A DNA stretch of 64,000 bases from Chytridium lagenaria (Eukaryota; Chytridiomycota; Chytridiomycetes; Chytridiales; Chytridiaceae): contig JAHLKC010000035.1 of NCBI GenBank assembly GCA_025449115.1, positions 232,593 through 296,592 of the forward strand. The letters are read 5' to 3'. The translations under genes and the position numbers were made by a program. The notes beneath the pieces were generated by a model. That model was not told where the DNA came from and searched no databases. It worked only from the letters and a program-made list of their open reading frames with translations. This document shows, piece after piece, positions 33,513-45,431 of this stretch. Within the stretch, counting starts at the first letter, position 1; each line of letters starts with the position of its first letter.

Positions 33513-33757
33513 GAAGGGAGTCTATGGACGGGACGATCTTTCCTAGACATTTTTGCCGATCCTTATTTAAGTTTTCGGTTTGTTATGTTGTGGACGCGAA
33601 CGGGTCGTCGGTTTCGATCAACGCCCTTCCAATCGCGTCCAATTCCAAAAATAAACATGCTCCCTGCAGTGACTCACAAGATTTGCCTATCATCTTTTAA
33701 TATTTGAGTCAACTCGAGCCTCGACTTCCGAAGAGTTTAACTTCTGCTGTACTTTTG

Positions 33758-36756
33758 ATGGCTCACAAGCACCTCGTGCAGTTTTACGACACGGTAAGTT
33801 ACTGCCAGTCAATCGCCCTCAGAGTCACCACCCAAGAACCCAACCACAAAGCGGTCTTGCTGACAATTCATTTAAATATGTTTTCTTGATGTTGTCTCCA
33901 GGTTGATGTACTCTATCAAGTTCTTAGCGATGTCTTTGCTGCGGCGTTGGTGTCCGGTGACGGCGTGTTTATGGCATCTACGATGAAAAACATTCACATG
34001 GTGCAGGCAAGGCTTCAGGAGAAGGGCTTCGACCCGGCAGCTTTGGCTAAGTCAGGCGCATTTAGCTTCATCGACAGCAAGGTGGTCTTATCCAACATCA
34101 ATCCAAACTCAGATGACGAGATTAAACCAGACTCTTTCTTTACACTTGCCGACGCCACCCTGCTACCCAAACTTAAAAGCTTTCCAAAGGTGGTGATTTT
34201 CGGCGACATTGTCAACACCCTTTGCGGTGAAGGACCTCATGGCATGCACCTTGCTAAGGATCTAGAGGAATTGTGGAATGACCTTCAAACGCGACATGAT
34301 TTTGTAAGTGCATTATTTGTTTTACATGGGGTGGTACCTGCTTATCTTTCTAACCACATTGCGTTCAGACCTTGATATGCGGCTACGACATGAAGAACTT
34401 CGACAGAGAATGTACAATCTCACCTTTTCAAGCTCTGTGCGGTTGCCACGACCATGCTTCGCCTCTTGAACCAACCTATCCGTCATCAGTCCCATCAGAT
34501 ACTCAGATTCTTTTACTGGAGCAACGTGTTAAGGCTTTGACATTTGAGTTGGAGGCCAGGAAAACAATGGAGCAATTTGTATCAAACTCGCTTAGAGTAA
34601 TTTCTCAGAAAGCGAAGGAGGATCAGAACGAGATGGGCCAGTGCTTTGGTCATGTAATTTCTCAACTTCCCGTTGGTCTTGTTCTCAATATCACAAAGGT
34701 GAATGGAGACAAGTGCGTTATGGCGAATAAGATGTTCTTAGACATGATGGGATGTACAGAGAAGGAGGCGCTCGGAGAAGAATGGACTTCGCGTATTGAT
34801 GCAAGTCATCGTGAGCGTGTTCAAAACATTCTTCATTCACGCGAGTCCGCTACCATGGAGTACTGTATTGGGGATGGCTCTACTTCCGCATCCAACACGA
34901 GATGGTTCTCTGGACAAACGCACGTCTCGACTTTCTTAAATCACACTGCGTTTGTACACTCCGTGTGGGAAGTGACAGATCTTAAGAGGCTTGAAGCGGA
35001 AAAATCTCTTGCAAAGATTCGCGAACTCATGCAAACGCAACGTCTTGAAGACGCCGAGGAACAGAAGGAGCAGCTAAACCAATTCATTGACAGTCTTTGC
35101 CACGAGCTAAGAAATCCTATTAACGGCATTCTGGGCAACGTCGACCTCCTTCAGAGCGTTGTATCATCACACAAGACTCTGCTGCCGGCGCTCGACGATG
35201 AGGGAAGGTGTGAGGACCGTGACAAGATGGTGGAGTACATAACCGAACAGGAAGAATGTATTGCAGCAATCAAGGCTTGTGCTTCTCACAGTAAGGTTGT
35301 CGCCGACGATATCCTGGCTCTCTCGAAGCTTGATGCGAATAAGATTGGTCTTCGATCTGCCAGCTTCTATCCGAAAGTACTTCTCGCAGAGGTTGCGTTG
35401 ATGCTTGGAGCCCGTGGGGCGTCTCGTGGGGTCAAGATTTTAGTGAATGTTCCTGATGATAACGATATGATCTTAGGTGACTGCCACCGCGTCCGTCAAG
35501 TCCTTATTAATCTTGTCTCTAACGCGATCACCTTTACTGAGAACGGAAGGATTACTTTGGCCTATAACGTAGTTGAATATACCAAGGATACGAAGCAACC
35601 CAAAACTATGAAATTTACCGTTGAAGATACTGGTGTCGGGATGACAGGAGGCAGAGCAGAAGGGATTGTTCCAGCGTTTCAGTCAGCCTATCCGACCCGT
35701 TGGCTATGAAGAGAATTCTGGCTCCGGTCTCGGTCTTTTGATCAGCAAGAAGCTCGTTGAACTCATGGGAGGCTCTATCTCGGTGTCAAGTGTCAAGGGA
35801 AAAGGATCCATTTTCGCATTCACCCTTTCCGCTTCCGCTGACGACGTTCCCACAATCCCGGATACTACGAGGGAGCTCGACCCACCACCTTCGTATGTAT
35901 TGAACAGATCTTCGCGGACATCTCAAGAGAGGTTGGTATCTACAGAACCTATTACGACGATGCTTCCCAAGCTCCCGAAGTTACCGACTAAGGTGGTTCA
36001 GCCCACGTCGACGTCCGTCCTTATTGTGGAAGACAAGTAAGAGGAAATTACTATACTATCGTATTTTGCTTTTGTTGGGGACTTCGCTTCCCTCGACGCT
36101 CTCCTTTCCGGTAAACCCATCAGCCTGTATATCTTTTGCGTTCTCTCTATTGCAGCTGTATCTATTTCTGTTCGTATCCTATTCTTTCTTTCCCTATCAT
36201 TTCCTTTCGTACTCGTCTCTTTAAAAATCTTTTTCTGTGGCCCAACGTCCTAACTCCCCTTACATTCACTCACTCTCTATAATTGCATATTTATTGTTCA
36301 CTAACTCTTATTTATCAACGTTTACTATCGCAAACAGTACTATCAAGTAAGTGTCTATTATGTGACGTTCCATCATTGGTTTCCGCATGCTAATTTCTCT
36401 TCTTCAGTCAAAAGGTCCTTCAAAAACTCCTCACTCGCATCGGCTACACCGTCCTCCTCGCCTCGGACGGTATCGAGGCCCTTGAGATGTACCGCAAACA
36501 TTCCACCGAAATTAGCGTGATCCTCATGGACATACAAATCCCGCGTCTTAGTGGCATGGCCGCCACGCAGGAGATCCGTCGTATTGAACAGGAGGACGGA
36601 TCAAGTCGCGTTCGGATTGTCGGGATTTCTGGAAACGCTAGAGAAGAGATCATTGATGCAGCGATGGCTTGTGGGATGGACGGATATTTGACTAAACCAT
36701 GGATGAAGGAGGATGTATTTAAGGTGATGGGACATGAGATCGAGGTTGTTGTATGA
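33758..36756 (+). CDS. Hybrid histidine kinase: MEDS-PAS-HisKA-HATPase-receiver
   Basis: It starts MAHKHLVQFYDT. Introns are 33794-33901, 34304-34368, 36037-36337 and 36347-36407. Residues about 5-160 match a MEDS (DcmR-type sensory) domain: VQFYDTVDVLYQVLSDVF, LQEKGFDPAALAKSGAF, VVIFGDIVNTLCGEG and LEELWNDL. A PAS region follows (ANKMFLDMMGCTEKEALGEE). The kinase core is intact: H box FIDSLCHELRNPINGIL, N box QVLINLVSNAITFTENG, G1 VEDTGVGM, F box LFQRFSQ and G2 SGSGLGLLISKKLVELMGG. The receiver has VEDNTINQKVL, phospho-acceptor VILMDIQIPRLSG and the conserved Lys in YLTKPW. No membrane segment is seen, so it is cytosolic. One frame break near 35650-35665 separates G1 from the F box. MEDS sensors are known mainly from bacteria and archaea; the ligand here is unknown. 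It probably feeds a fungal phosphorelay. Confidence 0.9.
36338..36346 (+). other. 9-nt micro-exon in the hybrid histidine kinase
   Basis: cgcaaacag, then TACTATCAA, then gtaagt. Joining gaagacAA + TACTATCAA + TCAAAAGGTC gives VEDNTINQKVLQKLL, the canonical receiver-domain opening (VEDN..N). Without it the Asn residues are lost. The upstream intron is 301 nt, the downstream one 61 nt. Confidence 0.85.
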
Positions 36757-37104
36757 CCTTTTCGTGTGAGCTTTTCTCTTTTGAAGGAGTCGGGGAGGAG
36801 GGGATATTTTTTAGAGAGTGGTATCGGGAGGGGAGGTCGTCTCCTTTTTGAACATTTCATCTATAACTATTTCTGTTTCAGTTTCTTGGACATTTAATGC
36901 GTCTATACCCTTAAGAAAGTACCATGTATACCCTGTCATGTATAACTGGTAAAGCAATACATTGGAGATATTCTTGATAATCTTGTTCAATGGTTTTTTA
37001 AAGTTACAACATTTCAAAATGCGAAAAAACTGAAAATAAGAGGTAGAACTTCAAAGGACGCCATCAAAAAACACAAAAACTTGTATTGGAAGGCCCACAT
37101 AACA
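36757..37104. other. Convergent intergenic
   Basis: A/T-rich DNA between the kinase and P450 stop codons. Nothing is recognised. Confidence 0.6.
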
Positions 37105-39361
37105 TCATCTCTTATAGAACGTCAACTTGACAGGGTTCTTGGGCTTAAGCGTAATGATACTAAAAGGCTCCTTGTACGCCTCCGGATCAGCCCCTAGCGC
37201 CGGCGTAAACCGATACCGCAACACAATCGTCGACAAAGCACAGACAAACTCGACCTGCGAGAACTTCTTTCCAAGACATCCACGAGGGCCTTCGGAAAAT
37301 GGGACCCAGGCGTTACGGTTGTAGTTACCGAGGAAACGATCCGGATTGAACTTAAGAGGCTCTTCCCTGTGTGCTGTTTTAGAAATGGCCAGGGTGAGAG
37401 GAAAGAGTACGTACCAAACTTCAGGATGGAAATGAAGACCGGTTGTGACAACGTTGACGTAGGTTTTTGGTGGAAGAACCCAGGGCCCGAGGTTGAGAGA
37501 AGCGTCAGCAGTCCTGTACAATAACAAAAGTTAGATACGAGTTTTTGCTGTGTAAAATTTCAAGTAAAACCTACCATTTAGGGATAGTGGTGACGATTGG
37601 GTACATTCGTAGAGTTTCCTGCATCATTGCCTGTGATAGAGAGTAAAGCTTAGAAAGGCGTCTTCGGTGTCACAGCTGTAGCTTACCTGCACATAGGTCA
37701 GACTAGAAAAGTCCTTAAAGGTAGGTGCATCCTCATCTCCCACAACCTCTTTGACGTGGTTGTAAAGTTTTTCTTGAAGTTCAGGTTGCTCAGCTGAACG
37801 TTCAAGCCATACTCGTTAGATTATACAAGAGAGATAAAAGCAAATGCTTAAAGATACGAAAACGCTTAACAAAAAAGTGGTTTGACTATCTTACCCAAAA
37901 CACTCAAAGCATACTGAAGCGCTCCAGCAGTAGTTTCATGGCCAGCAAGAATGAATGCAAACGCGTTTCCGGTGAGTTCCGTCTCGGAAAGTCCCGCCTT
38001 TTCTCCCTCATCGTCTGCGGCTTGAACGAGCATATTGATAAGCTGTTTAAGTTATGTTAGGTTTGCACATGATTATAAGAGCCTCACATTAGCATCCGAG
38101 GACCTGTTGGTTCTCGCGGAATCCAAAAGCTCTTTCAAGTACGCAGAAAATTCTTTCGGATTACAAAACCAAATAGAAAAAGCGTCAGCTTTAGCAATTT
38201 CAAGTTGTTTGCGAAGGAGTAATAATACGGCACACCAAGTAACGTGAAGCATACCTTGGAAAGCGATCCGAGTTTCTGTAAGCACGGGGATGGGAAGGTA
38301 AAACATTGGTTTAGGGAACATGAGCCACAACACCAAATTATGAAGCATCGTCTCAAGAGATTGCTGGAACGAAAGTGTATGTCCCGCTGGCTTGTTCTTT
38401 GTCTCATTCTCCAGTCCCCACTGAAGCTGCATCCCAAAAAGAGCTGATGAAATAACCTACACCAGGAGATATTAGAGAGCTATGCCACACAAAAACCTCA
38501 CCGTCAACGCGAATCTCATCATATCTTTTGAAGCATCAATCTCGAATCCTTGACTAGATAGATCCTTTCCGTTGTTAACAGCCTCTTCTTCCCAGGCTTC
38601 AAACATCATTCTGGCCGTACGCACAGCTTCGTCGTGAACGAGGGCGTTATTGCGTTCCGAAAATTGAGGTGCTGAGATCTTGCGGTGTCGTCTCCAGTCG
38701 TCGCTTTCCGTCGACACAATATTGCGGCCTACGTCAAATATTAGATCGAAAATTCTGTGAACAGAATGTCTCGCAATTACTTTCACAACACTCACCGAAG
38801 ACATCGAGAACACCGTAATGATGAATGGGTTTCAGGAATTCCTTTAAAGAAAAAAAAAAGGTCATCAGGAACGTGATACTGAATAACAAATATTCACCTT
38901 GTACCGCGCCTGCATCATCTGGTGGGTAAGTTCCGGGTTGGCAACATGCACATATACATGATCGGGGGTCGCAATGGCAAAGGTATCTGCGACGCTATAC
39001 AAGCAGCAACGTTGTAAGGAAGGTAAATCAACGATCCGAAAACTCACGTTCCCTCAAACACTTTATATTTCATTCTAAATTGCCAGTCGTGACTAAACTT
39101 TATCATCCAAGAGGGATGATCTGAAGAAAGTTATTAGGAGGAGGATTTGAACAGCAAAAGGATGAGTGGGGTATGACTTACGCCGAGAAGGACCAGCAGC
39201 GAGCTGGGACCAAATAGAGCAGGAATGACCTTCATGTCGGGATTCAGTTGACGAAACATTCTGGCTCTCCAGTATGCCTTTATAACACGGTATGTGGTGC
39301 GGATAGCAATGAGGCCGGTCACTCCTCCGGCAATGGAGACGAGCGTAGTGGGGTTGAGCAT
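37105..39361 (-). CDS. Cytochrome P450 monooxygenase, membrane-anchored
   Basis: It starts MLNPTTLVSIAGGVTGLIAI, an N-terminal ER anchor. The P450 landmarks occur in order: C-helix SDDWRRHRKISAPQFSERN, I-helix FAFILAGHETTAGAL, K-helix ExxR in MMQETLRMYP, FNPDRFLG, and the heme loop PFSEGPRGCLGKKF, whose Cys binds heme iron. It ends LKPKNPVKLTFYKR. Ten or so small introns split it (for example near 39000, 38870, 37880, 37670, 37550, 37400). It needs an NADPH-P450 reductase partner encoded elsewhere. The substrate cannot be told. The C-helix and heme blocks look closest to the CYP4/CYP52-like or fungal microsomal type, which is only an impression. The frame is largely intact. Confidence 0.93.
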
Positions 39362-39879
39362 AGCTTGAAATCGTTTGGTAAAAGGTCAAGAGCTAGTTGC
39401 AGCGTACGGTAAGATGCAATGTCGCTGAAGAGGGATGGATGGATGGATCGCTGACTAAACTCGAAATATAAAAAGAAAGGACCCGTTACGATTCCAGCTG
39501 TTTATCTTTCTTTTTTTTTTTTTTTGGCTCAAATGTTTTTGGACGTATTTTTCTTTATTCTAATGGCCTCGTCTTGTAATAAATCCAATATCTCCTCAAC
39601 AAAAAGAAGCGTATTTGGCCAAAACTCAGGAATCTCGTTATGCGTGCGTATAATTGGCAGGCAGCGTCGTCCCCTCCACCTTTTCCGCCAGTTGCCGTCG
39701 CTTCGGAGCCGCCGATGCCGTCTCCCTTGTCACCCAAAAAAGCCCTGTGAGATATTTTATTTGCATTATTAAATATTATTTTCGATGATTCGGCTCCGCT
39801 TATCCCCATCAAAATAAAACAATTTTTATATTCACCATTACCCAATGCTTGCACATGCGGATGAATCGCCGATGAAGTG
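39362..39879. other. P450 upstream region
   Basis: Contains ggatggatggatgg (about 39434) and a T-tract at 39509-39524. The minus-strand frame at 39555-39854 is open but looks like chance. No promoter motif is recognised. Confidence 0.4.
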
Positions 39880-40368
39880 TCACCTCGTCAAAGAGCGATG
39901 GTGAAGGATCACTGTGAAGTCACTATCGTATGGCTGCAAGAAAGGGCAAGAATGTAGGGAGTTGAAGTCGACGTAGAAACATGAGACGACAACAAAACCG
40001 GCAGAGGGTTATCAGGATCCATGCATACTTCTCCAACCCTAGCGCATTAATCACATTCTGCGACGACTTTGTCGCCGCAACAGCAACGGCACTCCGTCCA
40101 CTCGAGTGAACATTAAAGCCTCCAATCTTCACTCCGTATTTCTTTTGAATTCCGCTGTCGTCCCATTGCCCTCTCTGACCTGCAAATATTCATATTTTTT
40201 TTCCAATATCTTTATTTTACGCTGTAAAGGTATTCTTGGTAGGCTGAGCGTCTGAGCTGGCGTCTCGGTGGAGGTATTTTTTTTTTTAGGTAGATAAAGC
40301 GTCATTTGTCGCTTTCTTCCCCTTTTTCTGATTGTTGAACTTCGTTCCAACTGCCGCGGATGCCCCAT
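39880..40368 (-). CDS. Possible small conserved-looking protein (hypothetical)
   Basis: An exon after a good acceptor (tttgcag, about 40182) reads GQRGQWDDSGIQKKYGVKIG, then GFNVHSSGRSAVAVAATKSS and QNVINALGLE, followed by a gtatgc donor near 40028. The downstream exon reads PYDSDFTVILHHRSLTR and stops near 39880. The exon has low-bias, protein-like composition and proper splice signals on both sides. Its first exon probably starts MGHPR at 40368. I do not recognise a family. Total length is about 100 residues. Confidence 0.4.
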
Positions 40369-40870
40369 AATTTGCTTCTGCCTACTTTAGATCTACACTA
40401 TCGATTTTGTACTATGCTTTTTGTGCGTGCTTCAAATACTGTTTACCTCAACTGTGTGTGTTAAATTTAATATGCCGGGCTGTCAAACGCGGAAAACGAA
40501 CAGCGGAGTGGGATTGGCCACCTGACTACAACGAAAATCGTCAAAGTAGCAGAAAGCTATCGCAGCAAAACGATCATGAAAGAAGAAACACACAAAAGAG
40601 CCGTAAATTAGCCAACTTTCTTAAAGAGTAATAAAAAAAAAGGAGGTGGTAAAATGTACTTTAAAAGGAACAAGTAGAAAAGAGAGGCAATACCAAAAAA
40701 CAGGAAAACATCTCATCAATCCGGTTTTTTAAAATATAAAAATCTAAGAAGCGCCAAACAAAAACATCAAATGACAACAGTCGGATGATCCATGAGGTTT
40801 GCAGTATAAAAAAAAAAGTACCAACAGCGAAACTGTGAAAGCGTATCAAAAGATAGGCAAAAACACCATC

Positions 40871-43800
40871 TTATACTTCCTCATTCCACTCATATGCCCC
40901 ATCGACCTCCGTAAGCGTGACAGCACTCGCCAAGTTCGCCTTTAAAAGCCCCACAGCCGCCAACCTCTCCAAAAACACAATTTCAGGCGCCATGGTCTCG
41001 TCCACCTTCTTGTCCTCGAGAGAGCTTGTTGCAGCAAGTAGGCGCTCAACGGCAACAGGTGCAAGCCCCACTGCGACTCTTCTAGCACAAGCACGGACGA
41101 GGTCAGCATCGACCCGCTTAAGATCGACAAGACGCTTAAGAATCCCAGCGCTGACAATAGCGCGACCCCGAGAGTTGAGAGGGTCTTGATCCTTGGTTAT
41201 GGTATCGTTAAAGATATACGGCCGGAAGATGCGGAGAACAGTGATGACATTTCCGGACACGCCTGCCGTATCCTTTTCCGGGGTTGGTGGCAAAATGGCA
41301 ACATTGGCGGTTGGAGAGCTGACAGGCGATGAAAGTTTCAGCTTTCGCAGAATCTCCTCAAGAATCTCATCATCATCGTCATCCTTTGGCGGCGGAGCCG
41401 GGCTTTCGGCTCGCTCATCATCGATGTAGGTGAGATCTGGTGTGGGGCTAGTCATCGACCGATCCACGACTGTGTTATCCGATTGTGAAGCGAGCTCGTT
41501 GATAGAGGCGGAGGAGGCTGGGCGGGGTGGACGCGACATACTGAACGAACGTCGCAACATATCCATAGAAGACCGAGGACGATTGAACATGCCAGATTTG
41601 CGACGAGAACTTGAAGAAGAGGGAGAAGATGGGGAAGACAAAGACGGCTCTGGTGGAGGGTTTTCTTTGGGAGGTGGTGGAGGCGCGCCGCTGAGAAGGG
41701 ACTTGAGAGCATTGAAGGCATTCGAAAATACGTGACTTGGCTCTTTGTGATTTTTTTTGTGGGACCTGTGGAACCCCAGCTCCACGACTTGAAAACAAAG
41801 TCAATAAGTAAACATTAAACGCATAAAACAATAAAACCGGGACAGCATTAGTAGATAACTAACCTCGGCATGCTTGATTCCCCTCTTGTCCTCCTCTGAT
41901 ACGATTTCCTTGAACTGTGCCTCGCTGAAACTCCGCTCCAACTTTCCACCTCTTCCAGCGCCAGCATCCTCTTCCAACTTTCTGGCTCGGGCAATGGCAA
42001 GCTCCTTCATTGTCTTGTTGTTGTAATAAATCCATAGCTCCGTGGTCTCCGGGGGCGGCGCATACGGCGGCTCGCGTTTGACCTGTTCGGGCCAATCGTT
42101 GGGACCAAGACCAGCTGCCCAGTGTGGCGTTTCTCCCGCTTGCGGAGCGTGGATCTTTTCTTCGTGGACCTCGTCGTCCGAGTCGCTGTCCGACGGAACC
42201 ATCGGCGTGATGGCACGCTCTCGGAGATATGGGTGGTGACGACGTGAACCCCAACCAGTGAGAGTAGCTTGAGGGTGGTATTCTCCGGGGAGAGTAGGCG
42301 GTGTCCAGGCCAATGGGACAAAACCGGCAGTGGCGGGGTCGACGGCTGGGGCGAAGGGGTGGATGAATGTAGGAGGGCTGGTCTGAATTGGAAAGCCCGT
42401 CCAAGGGCGGATACACGCCAATAGAATTGTTGGTAAAATCCATCGCGCTGGTATCGTTGCTGAGATTCGTGAAGGAAGAAAGATAGTCGAAATTGATAGG
42501 AGTAGAATATACGGTTTGGGGTGGTGTGGATAATGGCCCAACAAGAGGAGTGCTGTAAGGCGTTCCAACGTTAAAGAGTGGGCTCGAGGATACGGGCGCA
42601 ATGTTAAGTTGAAGAAGTTGGGAGAGATCGTTCATGTTTCCAGGGGCTGGTAAATGTCGCCGCCGAGACCGCTCCAGGGCGTATTTGAGAAGGGAGCGCC
42701 AAAAACGTCCAATAACGGACCAGAAAGGGGATTTAGAAGAGAGGGATCAAATGCAGAATCGGCCATGCTGTTAAGAACTTCCCATTCAGCATTGTGAAGA
42801 ACGGAAAAGATATCCACAGGATTGGCCTGCGGACTGGGAACAGGTGAGGGGCCCAGACTTCCTTGGCTTGAGATCTTTGATGATGGAGAGTTTGCAAGAA
42901 GTTGATTCACGTTGTCTTCTGCCGTAGCGCAAGCGCAGTCAACCTTTTTTTTTTTAAAAAAAAAAAAACAAAACTCATTAGATATCTTTATGTTGGGTAA
43001 AATAAAATGAAAATAGCAAATAACAAGATATCGGAATTCAGTAGAGTTAGAACTGCAACAAACCTTCAAGGAAACATCAGAAGTGCTAGTCTTTAAAGTT
43101 AAAAGGCTCCTGTTCGCACCCTCCAGACCTTTGTCAACTCCACCTTCCTCTCTAGCCCCGAGATTAAGCAGAAGCTCTGCAAATTCAGCAATAGTGGTGC
43201 CAGGTGGAGCACATCGAGTCCTGCACGTCAAAAACTTGGTCCATATAGGTATAGGAATCCACACCCTCCACACTTTCCCTGTCCCACCAGCATCTGATAT
43301 TTGCGTCCGAGCATTGGCGAGCGACTCCTCAGTAAAGACGGCGTCCATACTCGGATCATCAGGTTGAATGTTGATAAGTGTTGTGATCAAAGCATCGATA
43401 GATGGTGGGTAAGGCTTAGAAAAACGATTCTGCTGAAATTTGAGGAAGTTGGTGCCATGGCCTCGGGTACCCTTTGCCTTTCTCTTTTCCTCGTACTTGC
43501 GGTCCCAGTTAGGGTTTCGTTTAATTGGCTTATCCATGCCTGAAGGAGAGCCTTCCGTGACAGAAAGAGGTCGTGGCGAGGAAGAATGTTTCAAAACAGA
43601 AGGCGATCCTCCATCGTGGAAAAGGAGCTTGCCGGTGAGGGAGGTTCAGCGGACGAATCCTCTTGCTTAACGATCGACCCCATCACAGAGTTTGGCACAG
43701 CGATCAAGTTTTGAACATTTGATCCAGGAGTGAAAGGAGGGGTTATAGCCTGGACCCCCGTGGCCGATAAGGGAGAGCTCAGGAAAGGGTTGGATTCTTT

Positions 43801-44117
43801 TTGATCGTTAAGGGACACCTTAACCGCCCACGACGGTACCTGGAGGGAGGAAGACGATTAAATTTAAGGGGATGTGATCGGACAATGCCGAGCGAAAAAG
43901 ACCCACAACGTACCATTCCTTTTCGTCCAGTAGCCGGGTGTAGACAGTGAAAAGTAGTTCCTTTTGGTGAGGTAGCGAGGACAGCGGCCGTTTCACCTTC
44001 TTTCAAAGGCAGCATAGGGTCTGAATCGCTCGCGCTGACCAGATTCCGCAAAGCCTGCACTTCCATCCTGTGCGTCACATCTATCTTGTTAAGGGCTGGC
44101 CTTGGTGAAGGAGCCAT
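40871..44117 (-). CDS. Large SH3-domain protein of unknown function
   Basis: It starts MAPSPRPALNKIDVTHRMEV. Residues about 20-75 form an SH3-like domain: VQALRNLVSASDSDPMLPLK, EGETAAVLATSP, GRKGM, then VPSWAVKVS after an intron. The Gly-x-x-Gly..VPS..V spacing is typical. The rest (about 950 codons in consecutive frames) has Pro/Ser linkers, an unrecognised globular block (PYPPSIDALITTLINIQPDD; VWRVWIPIPIWTKFLTCRTR), a Pro-rich run (GAPPPPPKENPPPEPS), an acidic run and a helical C-terminal domain (ITVLRIFRPYIFND; GILKRLVDLKRVDADLV) ending GAYEWNEEV. It is likely a cytosolic scaffold. Frame breaks near 43640, 42640 and 42330 are needed. The intron near 42944-43065 contains long T and A runs. 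Confidence 0.6.
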
Positions 44118-44492
44118 CTCTGATTACCAGTCTCTCTGGTGCGATATGGTGACGGAGAATCTTGATGAGCGATACCGTTAACAGAGCGAAGGTAGAGAGA
44201 GGTAAGAGAACGGTTGGAATCTTTTTTGTGTTCCTCCTCCTTTTTGGCAAAAACAGTTTTGGATCAAGTCCTACTAAAATTGGCCAAGCCTTACACCTTC
44301 GGAGGTCCTAAGTATGACTGAGAGAAAGCCGTCTGGCCACTGCGGTCGAGAGGCCTTGCCCTCCAACGCCGTCCATGGAAAAAGAGATAACGTAAGACGC
44401 GAATAATTGAAAAGCATTTAAAAGCAAACATCATTGGGCTGCATCCCCATAACATTTTCATCTTCATTACTACTTCCTTAAAAAAGGCATTC
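44118..44492. other. Spacer upstream of the SH3 gene, 3' of PHO88
   Basis: No coding frame or RNA is recognised. Confidence 0.5.
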
Positions 44493-45431
44493 TCAATCAC
44501 TGCGATTAATCTTTTTCTTCGCTGCCTTCTTTTCCAGCGCTTTAAAGCTCCTTGGGTGTAGGGAGCGGCTTGGGGGGTTTTCTAATACGAATATAATCAA
44601 AAACATGTCCAACATATGAAGGAGAAAGAAGTAAAGGGAACAAATAACGCACTGGAACATCTTGCTCTTCCAAGGTCTCTCAAGATCGCCGGTAGTAGGC
44701 CTTCCCAATACGTACACCCTGAACAAAGGGCTGGTTGAGAGGGTTCGGAGTCCGAGAACAACCTGAAGGATGAGGGGCCTCAGGTAACCCATCTGAAAAT
44801 GAAGGTATGCCATGATACCGACGGCGATAAGGATCTGCTGTAAGACCTCCTTCACCTTGCTAATGTCGTGATCCATAACAGTGGAGTTTACAGTCTCCTC
44901 AATACTAGAAAGAGTTTAATACCAAGCCGAATCCATCCCGCATGTAAACCAAATATGCATACCCGCTGAAGGGAACCTTTGTCTCAGTGTAGTTGAGCTC
45001 AGTGGTATCTAGATTTGATGTCGATTAGTATGATAGACAAAGAGGCAGGAAGCAGAATGCGATAAAAATCAACACTGAAGAAGCCAATAACCCACCATTT
45101 TCCTTTTGAATGCGAAGGTAAATAATGAAAATAGTGAATAGCGCAATAGATTGGGTCAAGAGGTAGGCACCGCGAACGTAGCTATCAATGTTTAAATTAG
45201 AAGCCGTTGTCAATTGAACCCAAAATATTAAACGGTCTTACTTCAGGTACATGGGGTCATCCAGGCTAAAGTATGTGGTCTTATGAAAGTATATATCAGA
45301 TGATTTGATGGCACGATTGAATGTAACAAAATGAACCAAACACGAAAAGTAATGGAAGTACTGTGAGAACACAAACTAACCAGCTGCATCAGAACGACGA
45401 CGATGACGATGTTGATGGCCTTTATCACCAT
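44493..45431 (-). CDS. PHO88: PHO88/SND3-type ER membrane protein
   Basis: Pho88 (Snd3) is an ER membrane protein first linked to phosphate uptake and later to SRP-independent targeting of membrane proteins. It starts MVIKAINIVIVVVLMQL (first membrane segment); then come a small exon LDDPMYL, YVRGAYLLTQSIALFTIFII (second segment), YLRIQKENDTTELNYTE, VMDHDISKVKEVLQQIL, the third hydrophobic stretch, VYVLGRPTTGDLERPWK and a basic end KALEKKAAKKK. The blocks NDTT.L.Y.E, DYD-like DHDISKV and G.P.TGDL.RP are diagnostic. Five introns have good GT-AG ends (for example the pair around the 24-nt LDDPMYL exon near 45245-45268). Size, about 190 residues, matches the family. Confidence 0.9.

Noticed and set aside
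41859..42635. Second long minus-strand frame inside the SH3 gene
   Set aside because: Its N-terminal part is used, but past about 42330 the parallel frame 41801-42601 is the protein-like one (WIYYNNKTMKELAIARARK); the rest is out of frame.
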